DNA from: an uncultured bacterium
GTDB lineage: Bacteria; Patescibacteriota; Minisyncoccia; Phycocordibacterales; UBA2100
Direction of reading: 5' to 3'
NCBI GenBank assembly: GCA_903854215.1
Contig: CAINVT010000058.1
Location: forward strand, 1-59,449
Length of the DNA: 59,449 bases
Numbering within the stretch: the first letter of the stretch is position 1; each line of letters opens with the position of its first letter. The position numbers and the translations under genes were made by a program. Positions 6,410-15,271 of the stretch are shown here, one piece after another. The notes below the pieces were generated by a model. It was not told the DNA's origin, made no database searches, and saw only the letters and a list, made by a program, of their open reading frames with translations.

Positions 6410-6568
6410 TTATTTGAGCATGAGTGCGAACGCGGCTGAGGCCGCTTGTTGTACATCTTGTGTCTTCGTATAACTACTCACCGCAAGTGTAAGACTGAAA
6501 CTCAACACGAGGAACGTGACAAACCCGAAGGTGAATTTGAGAAACGATCCCGTCGGCGACTGTTGCAT
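6410..6568 (-). CDS. Small single-pass membrane protein, 52 aa
   Basis: A short gene with a coherent protein: a polar start (MQQSPTGSFLKF), one hydrophobic helix (about residues 13-34, FGFVTFLVLSFSLTLAV) and a short Ala-rich tail. A -10-like TATACA (6582-6577) ends 8 nt before the ATG, suggesting a nearly leaderless mRNA, and a bidirectional terminator follows the stop. The promoter, clean TM segment and terminator argue that it is real despite its size. No function can be assigned. Confidence 0.6.
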   Translation of the reverse strand: MQQSPTGSFLKFTFGFVTFLVLSFSLTLAVSSYTKTQDVQQAASAAFALMLK

Positions 6569-6616
6569 CACACTATTGTATACCGTCTAAACAATCAGAA
6601 AAGCGTTTTATCCATT

Positions 6617-7057
6617 CTATCCGACGCGAGTTGGTTTTGTCTTTGCATTCCGTGATAACCACCAGTATTTCCAGGCGATGACGATGACGCTTATAATGAC
6701 AAAAACTTTTTGCATCAAGTCGGTCATTTCGGTTCGGTCGGGGGTGAGGAATGCAGGCATTACCGGAGAAGTAACAATAAGCAATAACGCTACTACTGCG
6801 ACCAATCCGGTAACTTTCCACCAAGTGGCAAAAACTTCTTTACGAACAAATATTAAGACGAAGAAAAGTAGTGGCAACCAACGGATACTCCAGTAAAGAG
6901 GCTTTCCAATCCCAAAGTCAATTGACTCACTCAAACAATTTGCATTCAAGTTTTTTGGACACAAACCAATTAGGTCAGGATGAAGGAGAAAATACCCGAG
7001 CGGTATTGCCGCCAGAGATACTGCACAGAGCATGATTGAAATGACTCGATGACTCAT
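6617..7057 (-). CDS. Hypothetical membrane protein, 146 aa
   Basis: I do not recognise this family. Four hydrophobic segments are visible (about residues 5-26, 55-72, 80-102, 115-134), with a Cys-containing loop (GLCPKNLNANC) after the first. Its ATG overlaps the stop codon of the lipase gene in an ATGA junction, so it is probably translationally coupled and could act with the lipase, for instance in export or immunity. That functional link is only inference. Confidence 0.6.
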   Translation of the reverse strand: MSHRVISIMLCAVSLAAIPLGYFLLHPDLIGLCPKNLNANCLSESIDFGIGKPLYWSIRWLPLLFFVLIFVRKEVFATWWKVTGLVAVVALLLIVTSPVMPAFLTPDRTEMTDLMQKVFVIISVIVIAWKYWWLSRNAKTKPTRVG

Positions 7058-9837
7058 AGTTTTGTTCCCACCAATACCTTCAACTCCTCAATCATACCAA
7101 GAATTTGAGTGCCTTGGGCCGGTGTGATCTGTTCTACCTTCATCAGCAACTTCGGCTTCGACTTGGTAACTTCGTTCTCAACATACGTTTCGATCAGATT
7201 CAACTTGCGCAAAACCCGCGTCTTCACTACGTCTTTTGTATTGGTGTCTTTCAGATCTCCATCATCATTGTTCCATTGCGTGCTCTTACCAATGAGATAG
7301 CTGGCATTCATGATCTTCGCCTCGAGTTGGATCTTCACCAAGAGCCCGAGATCCATGCCAAGAATATCCGTGAACATCAGCTTCGCATATGCGGCAGGAT
7401 CGGTAAGCTGCGCAGATGATGATATCGTCATGTCGGTCTTGCCATCACCATTCTCATCGACCACGAGCGATGTCGCTGTAGGGTTTGTACTATTGAGACT
7501 TATGGCAACCGTGCTCGAAGCAGTGACCGGAATCCCACTGAAGGTTACCGGTATCGTCGCTACCCCACCGGAGACCGGCGTGACCTCGAAGGTGAACGTC
7601 CCTGTGTCGGTGCCATGCAGTTTGACATTGTAAACGCCGTTTGCAGGCAGCCCGATGTATTGTCCTTCTCCATATCGTTGGTAGTAACTTCCGGGAATCT
7701 GCTCTTCGACATACAGGTCGTCTGATTGCGGATTAGGATTTGGTGCCAGTCCGGTGTGATTGCCTTGGGCATCATAGACATCAAGCGACACCGGCGAGAG
7801 GACGCGGAGACGTAAGCTTTTGGTTAGCGAAGTAGGAGTAGGTTCCACCGAAGTTACATATAATGATGATAGTTGTGGAGAAGACGAAGCTATCAGTTGA
7901 CTGAATAGATCTTCAAAAATTTGTGTTTCCGTGATATTCGCGTGATTAAAGTTTGTGTGTTTATCATTGTTAATTTTATTTACATTTATGTAGTAAGTTT
8001 GCCACGCCGTCGTCGCCACCTGGCTTGGGATTACGACAGTCCCATCTCCATCTTCAGTCATATTTACAATGTGACGTGGATCTACCACTGTCTCACATGA
8101 TCCATTTTGACATTGCGCGTGAGCCACTTCAGAGTATGTGACTTCAGACGGCGTATCGATTCCCCATCCGGCAATCTGTATTACTTGCACTCCGACAGGC
8201 GGTACCCACGAATCTAGATTCGCATGAAGTGTAGCTGCGCTCGTCAGAAGTTTTGACGAAAGCACATCAGGTGTTTCTGTATCGAGGAATACTGGTTTCT
8301 TGCGTCCACCAGCACCGGTAATGAAGCTGGCAAGTTGTGTTGAATTTGTGATGGTCGGTGTGGATATCCCGGCAGTCGATTTGAGTGTCGGGGCGTTAGA
8401 GAGGTCAACAACGGGCGTCGCAACCTTTGTAAAGTATGCTGCGGATGGCAAGAGATCGTACGCGTCGGGCATATTCTCGGCAAGTCCGCGCGCAGTAGAA
8501 AGCGACGCCATAAATCCTTTCGACTCGGGAATATCCTGAAAATCTCCATGCAGCATTGACGCTATTGCTTTCGGCGTACCGGTCTGCGGCACGTCGACGA
8601 AGATTATTTTGTCGACAAGATTGGATTGGCCTTCGGATTGCAATTTTATCATGAGAGCCTTCGTGATGAGGCCTCCATTGGAATGTGCGACAATCGTCAC
8701 CTTGCCGGTTTTCGATGTCTTTGCGAGCAATATGAGTTCCTGATCGAGATAATGTGTCCCATCATCGTACTGTGTGCCCTTATTAACTACGTCGTCCGGA
8801 CTCATACGCCAGTCATAGGGAAATACGAGGTAATCACTAATCGAACTGCTCACCTTGAGACCCGCAAGCTGCGCCAGAAATGATTTGTAAATATTGTCTG
8901 CGTAATAGGTGTACCCCGCGATAATAGGCGCGCCTTCTGTATCAATCGCTGCATTCGTCTTTGTATAAATGTGGTTGATACTCGCACCACTACTATCAAG
9001 GTACAAGGATTTTACATCGGCCTGATTACTTAAAAAACCTGGTTCCCAAAGTTGGTGTTCCGTACTGCCAGTCAATGTGTACAAACGGCTCGATTCGACA
9101 CCAGGAATAAACAAGACATTCGATTCGCAATTCTTCGAACACGACGCGGTCGCTGCGCCGGCGACATAGTTGAATGAGATTTGTGAAATCCAAGTGATCG
9201 GGAAATTCATGTTTGGGTCATAGGGATCGGCGAACCAGTGCGCGATATCCGCATCGGTGGTCGGGCGGTCGATGCCGGTATCCGTAATCGGATCGTAGAT
9301 ACCGATCGTCGTCGGGAAGTATCCGGCGACAATCGTATAGGTATCTGAAGGGGTGGAAGCGTTGCCGAATGCCGGCAAATTGAATGTGACATGATTCGTC
9401 GTTACTTGCTTAATCGGGGCGGGAGCATCCACCACGGAATAATTCCCCCCTGATACCGCATCACCTCCTTCCAAATTTCCGTAGGTACCGCGGAATATTC
9501 CGTAGAATCCCTGCGTACCTGATGGCTGGCTGTTCGCCGGCTTGAGAATCGTAACGTCCCAATCACCGTTAATGGAATTGAGATCTGCACCATTGACGGT
9601 GACTAGCGGAGTAACGAATGTATCATTAACGGTGACACCGGCATGACTCGCAGAGAGCCATGGTTTTGGAGCAAGGATAATATCTGCATATGTTTTAGTG
9701 GTAGGTACGAACAAACAGAAAAGCACAACGAGCGACGCGGCGACAAAAGCCGCCGCGTCTGCTCCGCGCACATTTGAAATCGAAATGCCTGACCCCAAAG
9801 CATTTACATCTACGCTTGACCCCAGAGCGTTGTTCAT
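7054..9837 (-). CDS. Secreted LCAT-like lipase/acyltransferase
   Basis: 927 residues. An N-terminal hydrophobic stretch (about residues 29-50, ending near TKTYAD) looks like a signal or membrane anchor. The central region has lecithin:cholesterol acyltransferase family landmarks: NVLFIPGVESSRLY with LWEPG (about 240-270), FPYDWR (about 340), and the nucleophile motif VAHSNGGL (Ser near 386). DGDGTVV and HTNFNH downstream may supply the Asp and His. After about residue 660 come beta-rich segments like C-terminal Ig-type domains. It probably acts on phospholipids outside the cell. ATG at 9837 is preferred; a GTG three codons earlier is possible. It is coupled to a downstream membrane protein. 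Confidence 0.78.
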   Translation of the reverse strand: MNNALGSSVDVNALGSGISISNVRGADAAAFVAASLVVLFCLFVPTTKTYADIILAPKPWLSASHAGVTVNDTFVTPLVTVNGADLNSINGDWDVTILKPANSQPSGTQGFYGIFRGTYGNLEGGDAVSGGNYSVVDAPAPIKQVTTNHVTFNLPAFGNASTPSDTYTIVAGYFPTTIGIYDPITDTGIDRPTTDADIAHWFADPYDPNMNFPITWISQISFNYVAGAATASCSKNCESNVLFIPGVESSRLYTLTGSTEHQLWEPGFLSNQADVKSLYLDSSGASINHIYTKTNAAIDTEGAPIIAGYTYYADNIYKSFLAQLAGLKVSSSISDYLVFPYDWRMSPDDVVNKGTQYDDGTHYLDQELILLAKTSKTGKVTIVAHSNGGLITKALMIKLQSEGQSNLVDKIIFVDVPQTGTPKAIASMLHGDFQDIPESKGFMASLSTARGLAENMPDAYDLLPSAAYFTKVATPVVDLSNAPTLKSTAGISTPTITNSTQLASFITGAGGRKKPVFLDTETPDVLSSKLLTSAATLHANLDSWVPPVGVQVIQIAGWGIDTPSEVTYSEVAHAQCQNGSCETVVDPRHIVNMTEDGDGTVVIPSQVATTAWQTYYINVNKINNDKHTNFNHANITETQIFEDLFSQLIASSSPQLSSLYVTSVEPTPTSLTKSLRLRVLSPVSLDVYDAQGNHTGLAPNPNPQSDDLYVEEQIPGSYYQRYGEGQYIGLPANGVYNVKLHGTDTGTFTFEVTPVSGGVATIPVTFSGIPVTASSTVAISLNSTNPTATSLVVDENGDGKTDMTISSSAQLTDPAAYAKLMFTDILGMDLGLLVKIQLEAKIMNASYLIGKSTQWNNDDGDLKDTNTKDVVKTRVLRKLNLIETYVENEVTKSKPKLLMKVEQITPAQGTQILGMIEELKVLVGTKL

Positions 9838-9880
9838 ATGTGACACGGATTATGCCACCAACGAAACCGCCCTCAAGAGG

Positions 9881-9889
9881 TTATCCACA
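9881..9889 (+). promoter_or_regulatory. DnaA-box-like 9-mer outside the RAYT unit
   Basis: A perfect TTATCCACA, the consensus DnaA box, 7 nt outside the left inverted repeat. The same 9-mer is present within each terminal repeat (9921-9929 inverted, 10691-10699). A further copy lies at 50742-50750. Whether DnaA binds here is unknown. Confidence 0.4.
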
Positions 9890-9896
9890 AAAGTTA

Positions 9897-9951
9897 CCAA
9901 GCTCAGAGCTTGGTGATTTCTGTGGATAACTACAAAGCTCTGAGCTTTGTA
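9897..9951. repeat. Left terminal inverted repeat of the RAYT unit
   Basis: 55 bp, 54/55 identical to the reverse complement of 10669-10723. It is made of two small palindromes, CCAAGCTCAGAGCTTGG and CAAAGCTCTGAGCTTTG, joined by a linker containing a DnaA-box-like TGTGGATAA. The transposase gene ends inside it, so the second palindrome encodes the last residues TKLRAL. Confidence 0.85.
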
Positions 9952-10652
9952 TATTCGGCATGTTTTTCGTGGACACGATGCGTTTCGGATTTGATGAGTT
10001 CATCGAGATCATCTTGTGCGTCAAAAAAATCGGGCAGCTCGTCGGCAAGGATGGCGCGTTCGGGACGTTCGTCGATATGGTCTTTGAAGCTCGAAAATCG
10101 ATATTCAGACAAGAATAGGCGCGCTTTCCTCGCGCAACGAATCCCCTTGTCTTTCCAATCGGATTGCAGAAGATCAAGCGGATTGAGATGCACGTAGGCG
10201 AACAGGTACCGAAAATACGATTCAGTGTCGATACGTTTGGATTGATATCTCCCCTGGAAAAGCGTGCCCGAGTGGTCATAGCGTGCATTGAAATACATCG
10301 AGTACGCACCGCAGATCTTTTGGAGAAATTGCTGGATCCCGTTGTCAGTTTTGGAACGCAAGACGAGATGAAAATGATTGGGCATCAGCGTGTACGCCAA
10401 AATGTCGACCAATGATTTTTCGCTATATTCGTGTTTGAAAATTTCCGCAAAACCCCTGCCCTTGAATCGTTTGGCGGAATATTTTGAGAGGACGTCCCGC
10501 ATCACCACGTGATCGCGTGTGTTGTACAGATAGAGCAGGAGTAGGAATCGCTCGCGATCTTCATCAGAAGTGAATATGTCATGCTTATGAGCACCGCGAT
10601 TGTAGACGTGGTAATTTTCTCCTTCAGCAAGCATCTGACCCCTAAGATACAT
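9930..10652 (-). CDS. REP-associated tyrosine transposase (RAYT, Y1_Tnp family)
   Basis: 240 residues. Y1/IS200-like landmarks are complete: YHVYNRG (about 14-20), the metal-binding HUH motif in MPNHFHLVL (His93, His95), and a tyrosine region AYSMYFNARYDHSGTLFQGRY (Tyr117 or Tyr120 as nucleophile). The family cleaves and rejoins single-stranded hairpin DNA. TACAAT (10664-10659) ends 6 nt before the ATG at 10652, supporting this start and a leaderless message; an alternative ATG is 18 nt downstream. The 3' end of the gene is part of the left terminal repeat. Confidence 0.9.
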   Translation of the reverse strand: MYLRGQMLAEGENYHVYNRGAHKHDIFTSDEDRERFLLLLYLYNTRDHVVMRDVLSKYSAKRFKGRGFAEIFKHEYSEKSLVDILAYTLMPNHFHLVLRSKTDNGIQQFLQKICGAYSMYFNARYDHSGTLFQGRYQSKRIDTESYFRYLFAYVHLNPLDLLQSDWKDKGIRCARKARLFLSEYRFSSFKDHIDERPERAILADELPDFFDAQDDLDELIKSETHRVHEKHAEYTKLRAL

Positions 10653-10668
10653 CGGAAGATTGTAATCC

Positions 10669-10723
10669 TACAAAGCTCAGAGCTTTGTAGTTATCCACAG
10701 AAATTACCAAGCTCTGAGCTTGG
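10669..10723. repeat. Right terminal inverted repeat of the RAYT unit
   Basis: Reverse complement of the left repeat with a single mismatch (AAATTACC against AAATCACC). It contains the palindromes CAAAGCTCAGAGCTTTG and CCAAGCTCTGAGCTTGG and a TTATCCACA at 10691-10699. It ends 11 nt before the stop codon of the TPR-protein gene. Confidence 0.85.
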
Positions 10724-10734
10724 CGTGTGGGGAG

Positions 10735-11466
10735 CTATTGGTATTTGGCGAGATCGGCTTTGAGTTCTGCTGCGTTGGGGTTGGCAGCGAGACCTTGTTT
10801 GAGCAGTGCGATGATCGTGGTCGTCGACTGCGGATATTGATTGGTATAGAGCGAAAACAAATCTTGATAGAGATACACCTGTGTCGGATTGTTCGCGATT
10901 GCAGCCTTGTATGCGGCGGCAGCTTGCGGATACTTATGGAGATAATTCGTATAGAGATCGGCTAGGTTGGCATTCGAGACGACATTGCTTGGATACAGCG
11001 CGAGCGCGTACTGCCAATCGGCAGCAGCGCCCGCATAATCCCCCGCTTCTTTTCGAGCATCGCCGAGTGTGATCCATGCATTGAAATTCTTGCTGTCACT
11101 TTTGAGCACAGCCTGAGCCTGTGTGAACTGCGTTTGTATCGATGACTGCAGATCGGTCGAGATTCCAGAAGTAAAAACGAGCGCCGCTTTGAAGTCGGGT
11201 GCCGCCGGTGCGTTGCCGGCAGATACGACGTGGATCGTGTAGCCCGCGTTCGAGGATGCGGACGTAACAGAGATTGATGCCGCCGGTGAAGCCGATGTCT
11301 TGACGGTCGTCGAAGTCGCACTCGTGGTGGTACTTGTAGCGGTATTCGAAGGAGTGCCCGGAGACGCCGGTTGCTTCGAGAAGTAATACGCGATACCGAT
11401 GAGTATGATCGCGACAATAATAATACCTCCGATGATCTGGTTACGTTTGTCCTGTCGTGGTTCCAT
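10735..11466 (-). CDS. Membrane-anchored TPR protein
   Basis: 243 residues. A short charged N-terminus, one TM helix (about residues 12-30, IIGGIIIVAIILIGIAYYF), a Ser/Thr/Pro-rich linker (about 32-75) and then TPR-like helical repeats from about residue 125 (FNAWITLGDARKEAGDYAGAA, VSNANLADLYTNYLHKYPQAA). The repeat region would lie outside the membrane and mediate protein contacts. The ATG follows a possible -10 (TATTCT) by 8 nt. It stands alone next to the RAYT unit and upstream of the glycan cluster; the partner is unknown. Confidence 0.72.
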   Translation of the reverse strand: MEPRQDKRNQIIGGIIIVAIILIGIAYYFSKQPASPGTPSNTATSTTTSATSTTVKTSASPAASISVTSASSNAGYTIHVVSAGNAPAAPDFKAALVFTSGISTDLQSSIQTQFTQAQAVLKSDSKNFNAWITLGDARKEAGDYAGAAADWQYALALYPSNVVSNANLADLYTNYLHKYPQAAAAYKAAIANNPTQVYLYQDLFSLYTNQYPQSTTTIIALLKQGLAANPNAAELKADLAKYQ

Positions 11467-11509
11467 ATGTCCCCAGAATACCACAGCTCGGGCATCGGGC
11501 AAAAGCGGC

Positions 11510-13093
11510 TTACGAAACCGTATTGCCAGTGCGTTTTTCTTCGTGATAATCCTCTTCGGAATTGATCGACCAGAGGGCCGACTTGTCGGTGCGACCGGCA
11601 ATGATATTGTCGACCGCCATCATGGCGGCGAGCATCGAATGATCTTGATTGTTGTATCGATGCATGCCGTTACGACCGATGAGAAAGAGATTTTCGAACT
11701 GATTGAAATGATCGCGTACGACAGAGAGTCGATCGTATGTACCGGTGTAACTCGGATACGCTTTCGGCTGCCGAATCACGACGCCGCCGATCACCGTACG
11801 ATCACGTAGCAATCCGATCTTCGCAAGTTCTTCACCGGCGAATGCGACAAGATCCTCGTCACGCATATTCCATAATGCATCACCTTCCGCACAAAAATAT
11901 TCGAGTCCGACCCAACCGCGTGATTGATCGGCAAGCAATTGCGGACTCCAATTGTTGAAAAATTGCACACGACCTACGTTGACCCCCGGTTCATGCACGT
12001 ACATCCATGTATCAAGAAATGGTGATCTGTCCGCTTCAACGAGCGGCGCATCAAGCAAAAGTCCGACCGTCAAAAAATCACGATATTGCAGGCCACCCGC
12101 AACGTCTTCGACTTCGGCCGGCAGATGACCGTTGAAAATCTGTGCCAAAAGACGCACGTCGGTCGTCGAAAAAACATAATCCGCATCGATGATCTCCGTC
12201 CCCGCTTTTGTCTGTACCTGCACGCTTGTAACGCGTGAACCCGCGCTTTCTATACCGACGACTGACTCACCCATGCGCACCTCGCCACCCTTTGATTGCA
12301 CCTGATCAGCGACACGTTCCCACAATTGGCCTGGTCCGTAAACAGGATATAAAAACTGTTCGATCAAGGATGTCTCGACGGATTTTCCCGCAAGTGGTCC
12401 GGCATGCAACAGCTTCTTGATCGCATGTGCGATCGCACCGCTCACCGAAAGACTCTTGATACGCTGCGCGCCCCACTCGGCCGAAAGTTCTCGACACGGA
12501 ACGCCCCAGACTTTTTCTGTATACGATTTGAAGAACGTCTTGTAGAGCTCAGTACCGAATCGATTGATGAAAAAATCTTCGAGCGTCGTCTCCGGCTTGC
12601 GTGGAAAAAGTCGCGACCACATGTACGTCCATCCGATCTTCACGACCTTCACGGGTCCCAGTTTGGAAAGCGTATCGAACGATAATTCAACGGGATACGC
12701 GAAAAGTTTGCCGCCGTAGAGAATGCGCGTCTTGCGCGGACGTACACGCAGGACGTTCTCACCGTCTGCCGACGATGCCATACGCATACCGTCCGTGAGC
12801 GCGCGCGTCGTGCGTTGATACGTGATATCGGTGCTTTTGTCGAGATCCAATTCGACCGGCAAGATCTCGCTCCACCATTTCATCACGCGATCCGACTTCG
12901 AGAAAAATCGATGGCCGCCGAGATCAATGCGATTGCCGTTCCATTTGACCGTACGCGAAATACCGCCGACGTATTCAGCATCTCGCTCGATCACGATCGG
13001 CTTGATATCGGTCCGCGTCAATAATTCATATGCTGCGGTAAGTCCCGCCGGCCCCGCACCGATAATGACTGCGATCTTTTTCTTTTCATTCAT
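11510..13093 (-). CDS. NAD(P)/FAD-dependent oxidoreductase, UDP-galactopyranose mutase-like
   Basis: 527 residues. An N-terminal FAD-binding Rossmann motif ([16 protein letters not shown], about residues 7-22) is followed by [13 protein letters not shown] and [10 protein letters not shown], typical of the protoporphyrinogen-oxidase/UGM-like amine oxidase superfamily found in polysaccharide clusters. The C-terminal [21 protein letters not shown] (about 480-500) closes the FAD site. It may convert a sugar ring form or oxidise a glycan-lipid intermediate; the exact substrate is unknown. The start [10 protein letters not shown] was chosen because it directly precedes the Rossmann fold. A hairpin separates it from the upstream gene. 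Confidence 0.8.
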   Translation of the reverse strand: MNEKKKIAVIIGAGPAGLTAAYELLTRTDIKPIVIERDAEYVGGISRTVKWNGNRIDLGGHRFFSKSDRVMKWWSEILPVELDLDKSTDITYQRTTRALTDGMRMASSADGENVLRVRPRKTRILYGGKLFAYPVELSFDTLSKLGPVKVVKIGWTYMWSRLFPRKPETTLEDFFINRFGTELYKTFFKSYTEKVWGVPCRELSAEWGAQRIKSLSVSGAIAHAIKKLLHAGPLAGKSVETSLIEQFLYPVYGPGQLWERVADQVQSKGGEVRMGESVVGIESAGSRVTSVQVQTKAGTEIIDADYVFSTTDVRLLAQIFNGHLPAEVEDVAGGLQYRDFLTVGLLLDAPLVEADRSPFLDTWMYVHEPGVNVGRVQFFNNWSPQLLADQSRGWVGLEYFCAEGDALWNMRDEDLVAFAGEELAKIGLLRDRTVIGGVVIRQPKAYPSYTGTYDRLSVVRDHFNQFENLFLIGRNGMHRYNNQDHSMLAAMMAVDNIIAGRTDKSALWSINSEEDYHEEKRTGNTVS

Positions 13094-13137
13094 AGAAATA
13101 TGATCAACGACAGTGCGGCAATCGTAGCATAAAAGTT

Positions 13138-13163
13138 GAAGGTCGGCTTTTGCGCCGACCTTC
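13138..13163 (-). terminator. Hairpin after the first DUF218-like gene
   Basis: GAAGGTCGGC and GCCGACCTTC form a perfect 10-bp stem with a 6-nt loop, followed on the minus strand by AACTTTTATG. It lies 33 nt past the stop of the gene at 13197-13721. Confidence 0.55.
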
Positions 13164-13196
13164 TGTTCGTGTTCGCATTCATTCGCATTCACGAGC

Positions 13197-13721
13197 CTAG
13201 AGTTTTCCGTTCTCGCGTCGCACAGCCGTTTTTTCCAGAAACCATTGACGCCAGCCAAGCACATCAACGATGGGAAAAACGACGTCAAGAATAAGGTCAG
13301 TCATCAATTCCTGCGGTCGCGGAATACCGAAGATGACGCGATGACTGACATTCTTCTCATTCCGCGTCAGCCACCAGACACGCGGGAAATGCGATAGTGA
13401 TGAAACAACGACGAGTTGGGCATTATTCTCGCGCACTCTGTTCAGAGCAGCTTCGATTTGGCCGATCGTCTCGAACCCTTCTGGAATGACGATCGTATTT
13501 TGACCGCCGAGTTTTCCAAGCGCTTCACGTTGAAAATCGCGCTCGAAAAATCCAGGCTCTTCAAAACCGCTCACGACCAGCAGTGCGCACTGTGCACTAC
13601 CGGCCCAACGTTGGATTAGTACGGCGGCTTCGCACGCGCGATACCAGTCCTGCCATCGAAGCGGACCGATACGACCCACGGGGTTCGGGCTTTTCATCAA
13701 TGGAAGAACAAAAGTGTACAC
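13197..13721 (-). CDS. DUF218/YdcF-like protein (first of three)
   Basis: 174 residues. The order LLVVSGFEE..., [31 protein letters not shown] matches the DUF218 (ElyC/SanA/YdcF) pattern: a Ser-Gly loop, an acidic/Thr middle and a Ser-x-x-His-x-x-Arg end. The family is linked to envelope glycan and lipid-carrier metabolism but its chemistry is not settled. No TM segment is present, so this would be a soluble member. The start is GTG, with a strong Shine-Dalgarno (GGGAGGAG) 5 nt upstream and a promoter-like TTGCTT-18-TAGTAT before it. A hairpin terminator follows, so it is probably monocistronic. Confidence 0.6.
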   Translation of the reverse strand: MYTFVLPLMKSPNPVGRIGPLRWQDWYRACEAAVLIQRWAGSAQCALLVVSGFEEPGFFERDFQREALGKLGGQNTIVIPEGFETIGQIEAALNRVRENNAQLVVVSSLSHFPRVWWLTRNEKNVSHRVIFGIPRPQELMTDLILDVVFPIVDVLGWRQWFLEKTAVRRENGKL

Positions 13722-13794
13722 CTCTACTCCTCCCTAAAAGACTGTCGGACTTCGTATACTATGACATTTTGATACAAAAAAGCAAGTGTTAGCA

Positions 13795-15270
13795 CTATCG
13801 CGGCGGACGCGTGCGCTTCGTCCGTCGAATTAACATATCCGTGAATGCTGAAACACCGGTAATCGCGAGGATGAAAAGATACGGCTCCGCGGGGATGCGG
13901 TAGCGCGCGAGAGAAACGGGGCCGGTGAGCAGTGCGAAGTACGCGACGAGTCCGGTAAATAACAGCATATAAAAGAGTTCGCCCCGCCGAATGATGAGCG
14001 CAGAAAGCGCGCCGAGGCATACGATGAACCAGAACGCGACTTCGAGTAAGATCGGCATGATCGTCCCAAGGCGAGCAAGCCGATCGCGAATGGTGCCGGA
14101 GGTACGTATTTGTGCGAGTACTGTCGAAGGCGGCACAAGATAGCTGCTGTTATCGCGTTCCTGCATCACCATCTGTTCATATGCCGCAACGCTGCTGTCG
14201 GCGAAAAATGGGATCGTATTGATCACATGAAAATAGGCGTACGAGAACGGATGCTGGAGGATCAGATCCTCCGCAAGCCTTCCTTGCTGATTCGTTTGAT
14301 CACCGCCCGGCGGTGTCAGCTGTGCGAGGCCTGCAGCTATCATTTTGTCGACTTGTGCGTATGCAGGATCAGCCCACGCGATTCGTACCGCAGCAATCGC
14401 CGAGATGTGCTCACCATTTGCATTCATCAAGCGCCACGCAAGAAAGTCACGCACATTGTACTCGAGAAGATTACTTGCTCCCACATGCGCGATCTCGATC
14501 GCGCCAAAATCTCGATCATTACGGATCACCCACGGCGTGACGACGAGGAGAACTGCGACAATATAAACGCACAGCGGAAGGATCATCGTTTTCCATTGCT
14601 TCATGGTGTTCACTGCGAAGATACCGCCGGGGCGGAAAAGATACATGATCGGTAGGATCGGGATCAAAAATTCGCCGATCGGCCGAATGAGGACCGCAAC
14701 GCCCATGAGAACTCCGACGAACGCCCAACGTATGATCTCGCGACCACGACTGCGCAGTTCGAAGAAAAACATCAAATAGACGCACATGACGATGAGTGAA
14801 CTGAAAATGCCGTCGGTGATGATCGTCGTGTTGCCGATGATGACCGAAGGGTCGAGCATGTACAGCAATGCGGGCACGAGTGCGAGCGCGGGTTGCACGA
14901 AACGTTGCGCCATCACATAGACCAAGATCGACGCGACAAGCGCGAGCATTGTTTGGATGACGACCGCGAGTACGAACCCTCCGCTTATCGCTTTCACGCC
15001 AGCAAGAAAGAGCGCATAGCCCGGCGGCCATTGCCGCTCCGGCGAGAGGTCAGGACTGTATGAAAAGACACCGTGTGCGAGGATGTTGTCGGCCATGAGC
15101 GCGTAACTTTGTGAATCCCCTTTCACGATAGGATACGGCGCCGACTGCGGATTGTGTACGGCACTGTGCGCGAGATACGCGTACGAGGATGCGTAGGTAC
15201 CTATGAGGATGATCGTCAGAATGAGAAGCCGATTCTGCTCTGATTGCAGCGCACCTCGAAACAAGTTCAT
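13795..15270 (-). CDS. GT39/ArnT-like membrane glycosyltransferase
   Basis: 491 residues with about 10-12 TM helices, starting near residue 16 (LLILTIILIGTYASSYAYL). After the first helix an extracytoplasmic loop (SYALMADNILAHGVFSYSPDLSPERQWPPGYALFLA) resembles the GT39/PMT loop in which acidic residues act with a polyprenyl-phosphate sugar donor. Such enzymes transfer sugars on the outer face of the membrane. This fits with the polyprenol-phosphate mannosyltransferase at 27121. The start MNLFRG lies immediately after the stop of the upstream gene (1 nt gap), so the two are co-transcribed. Confidence 0.75.
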   Translation of the reverse strand: MNLFRGALQSEQNRLLILTIILIGTYASSYAYLAHSAVHNPQSAPYPIVKGDSQSYALMADNILAHGVFSYSPDLSPERQWPPGYALFLAGVKAISGGFVLAVVIQTMLALVASILVYVMAQRFVQPALALVPALLYMLDPSVIIGNTTIITDGIFSSLIVMCVYLMFFFELRSRGREIIRWAFVGVLMGVAVLIRPIGEFLIPILPIMYLFRPGGIFAVNTMKQWKTMILPLCVYIVAVLLVVTPWVIRNDRDFGAIEIAHVGASNLLEYNVRDFLAWRLMNANGEHISAIAAVRIAWADPAYAQVDKMIAAGLAQLTPPGGDQTNQQGRLAEDLILQHPFSYAYFHVINTIPFFADSSVAAYEQMVMQERDNSSYLVPPSTVLAQIRTSGTIRDRLARLGTIMPILLEVAFWFIVCLGALSALIIRRGELFYMLLFTGLVAYFALLTGPVSLARYRIPAEPYLFILAITGVSAFTDMLIRRTKRTRPPR

Positions 15271-15271
15271 A

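Larger units (their letters stand above)
9897..10723 (-). mobile_element. RAYT transposon-like unit with REP-type palindromic ends
   Basis: 827 bp: a Y1-type transposase gene bounded by 55-bp inverted repeats, each composed of two palindromes. This is the organisation known for REP-associated tyrosine transposases, whose substrate is palindromic REP DNA. The near-identity of the repeats (one mismatch) suggests recent activity or ongoing selection. No clear target-site duplication is visible. It sits in the gap between the lipase and TPR genes. Confidence 0.82.

Noticed and set aside
9881-10699. Replication origin because of three DnaA-box-like 9-mers
   Set aside because: Two of them are within the mobile-element ends, there is no AT-rich unwinding region, and dnaA/dnaN are not nearby.
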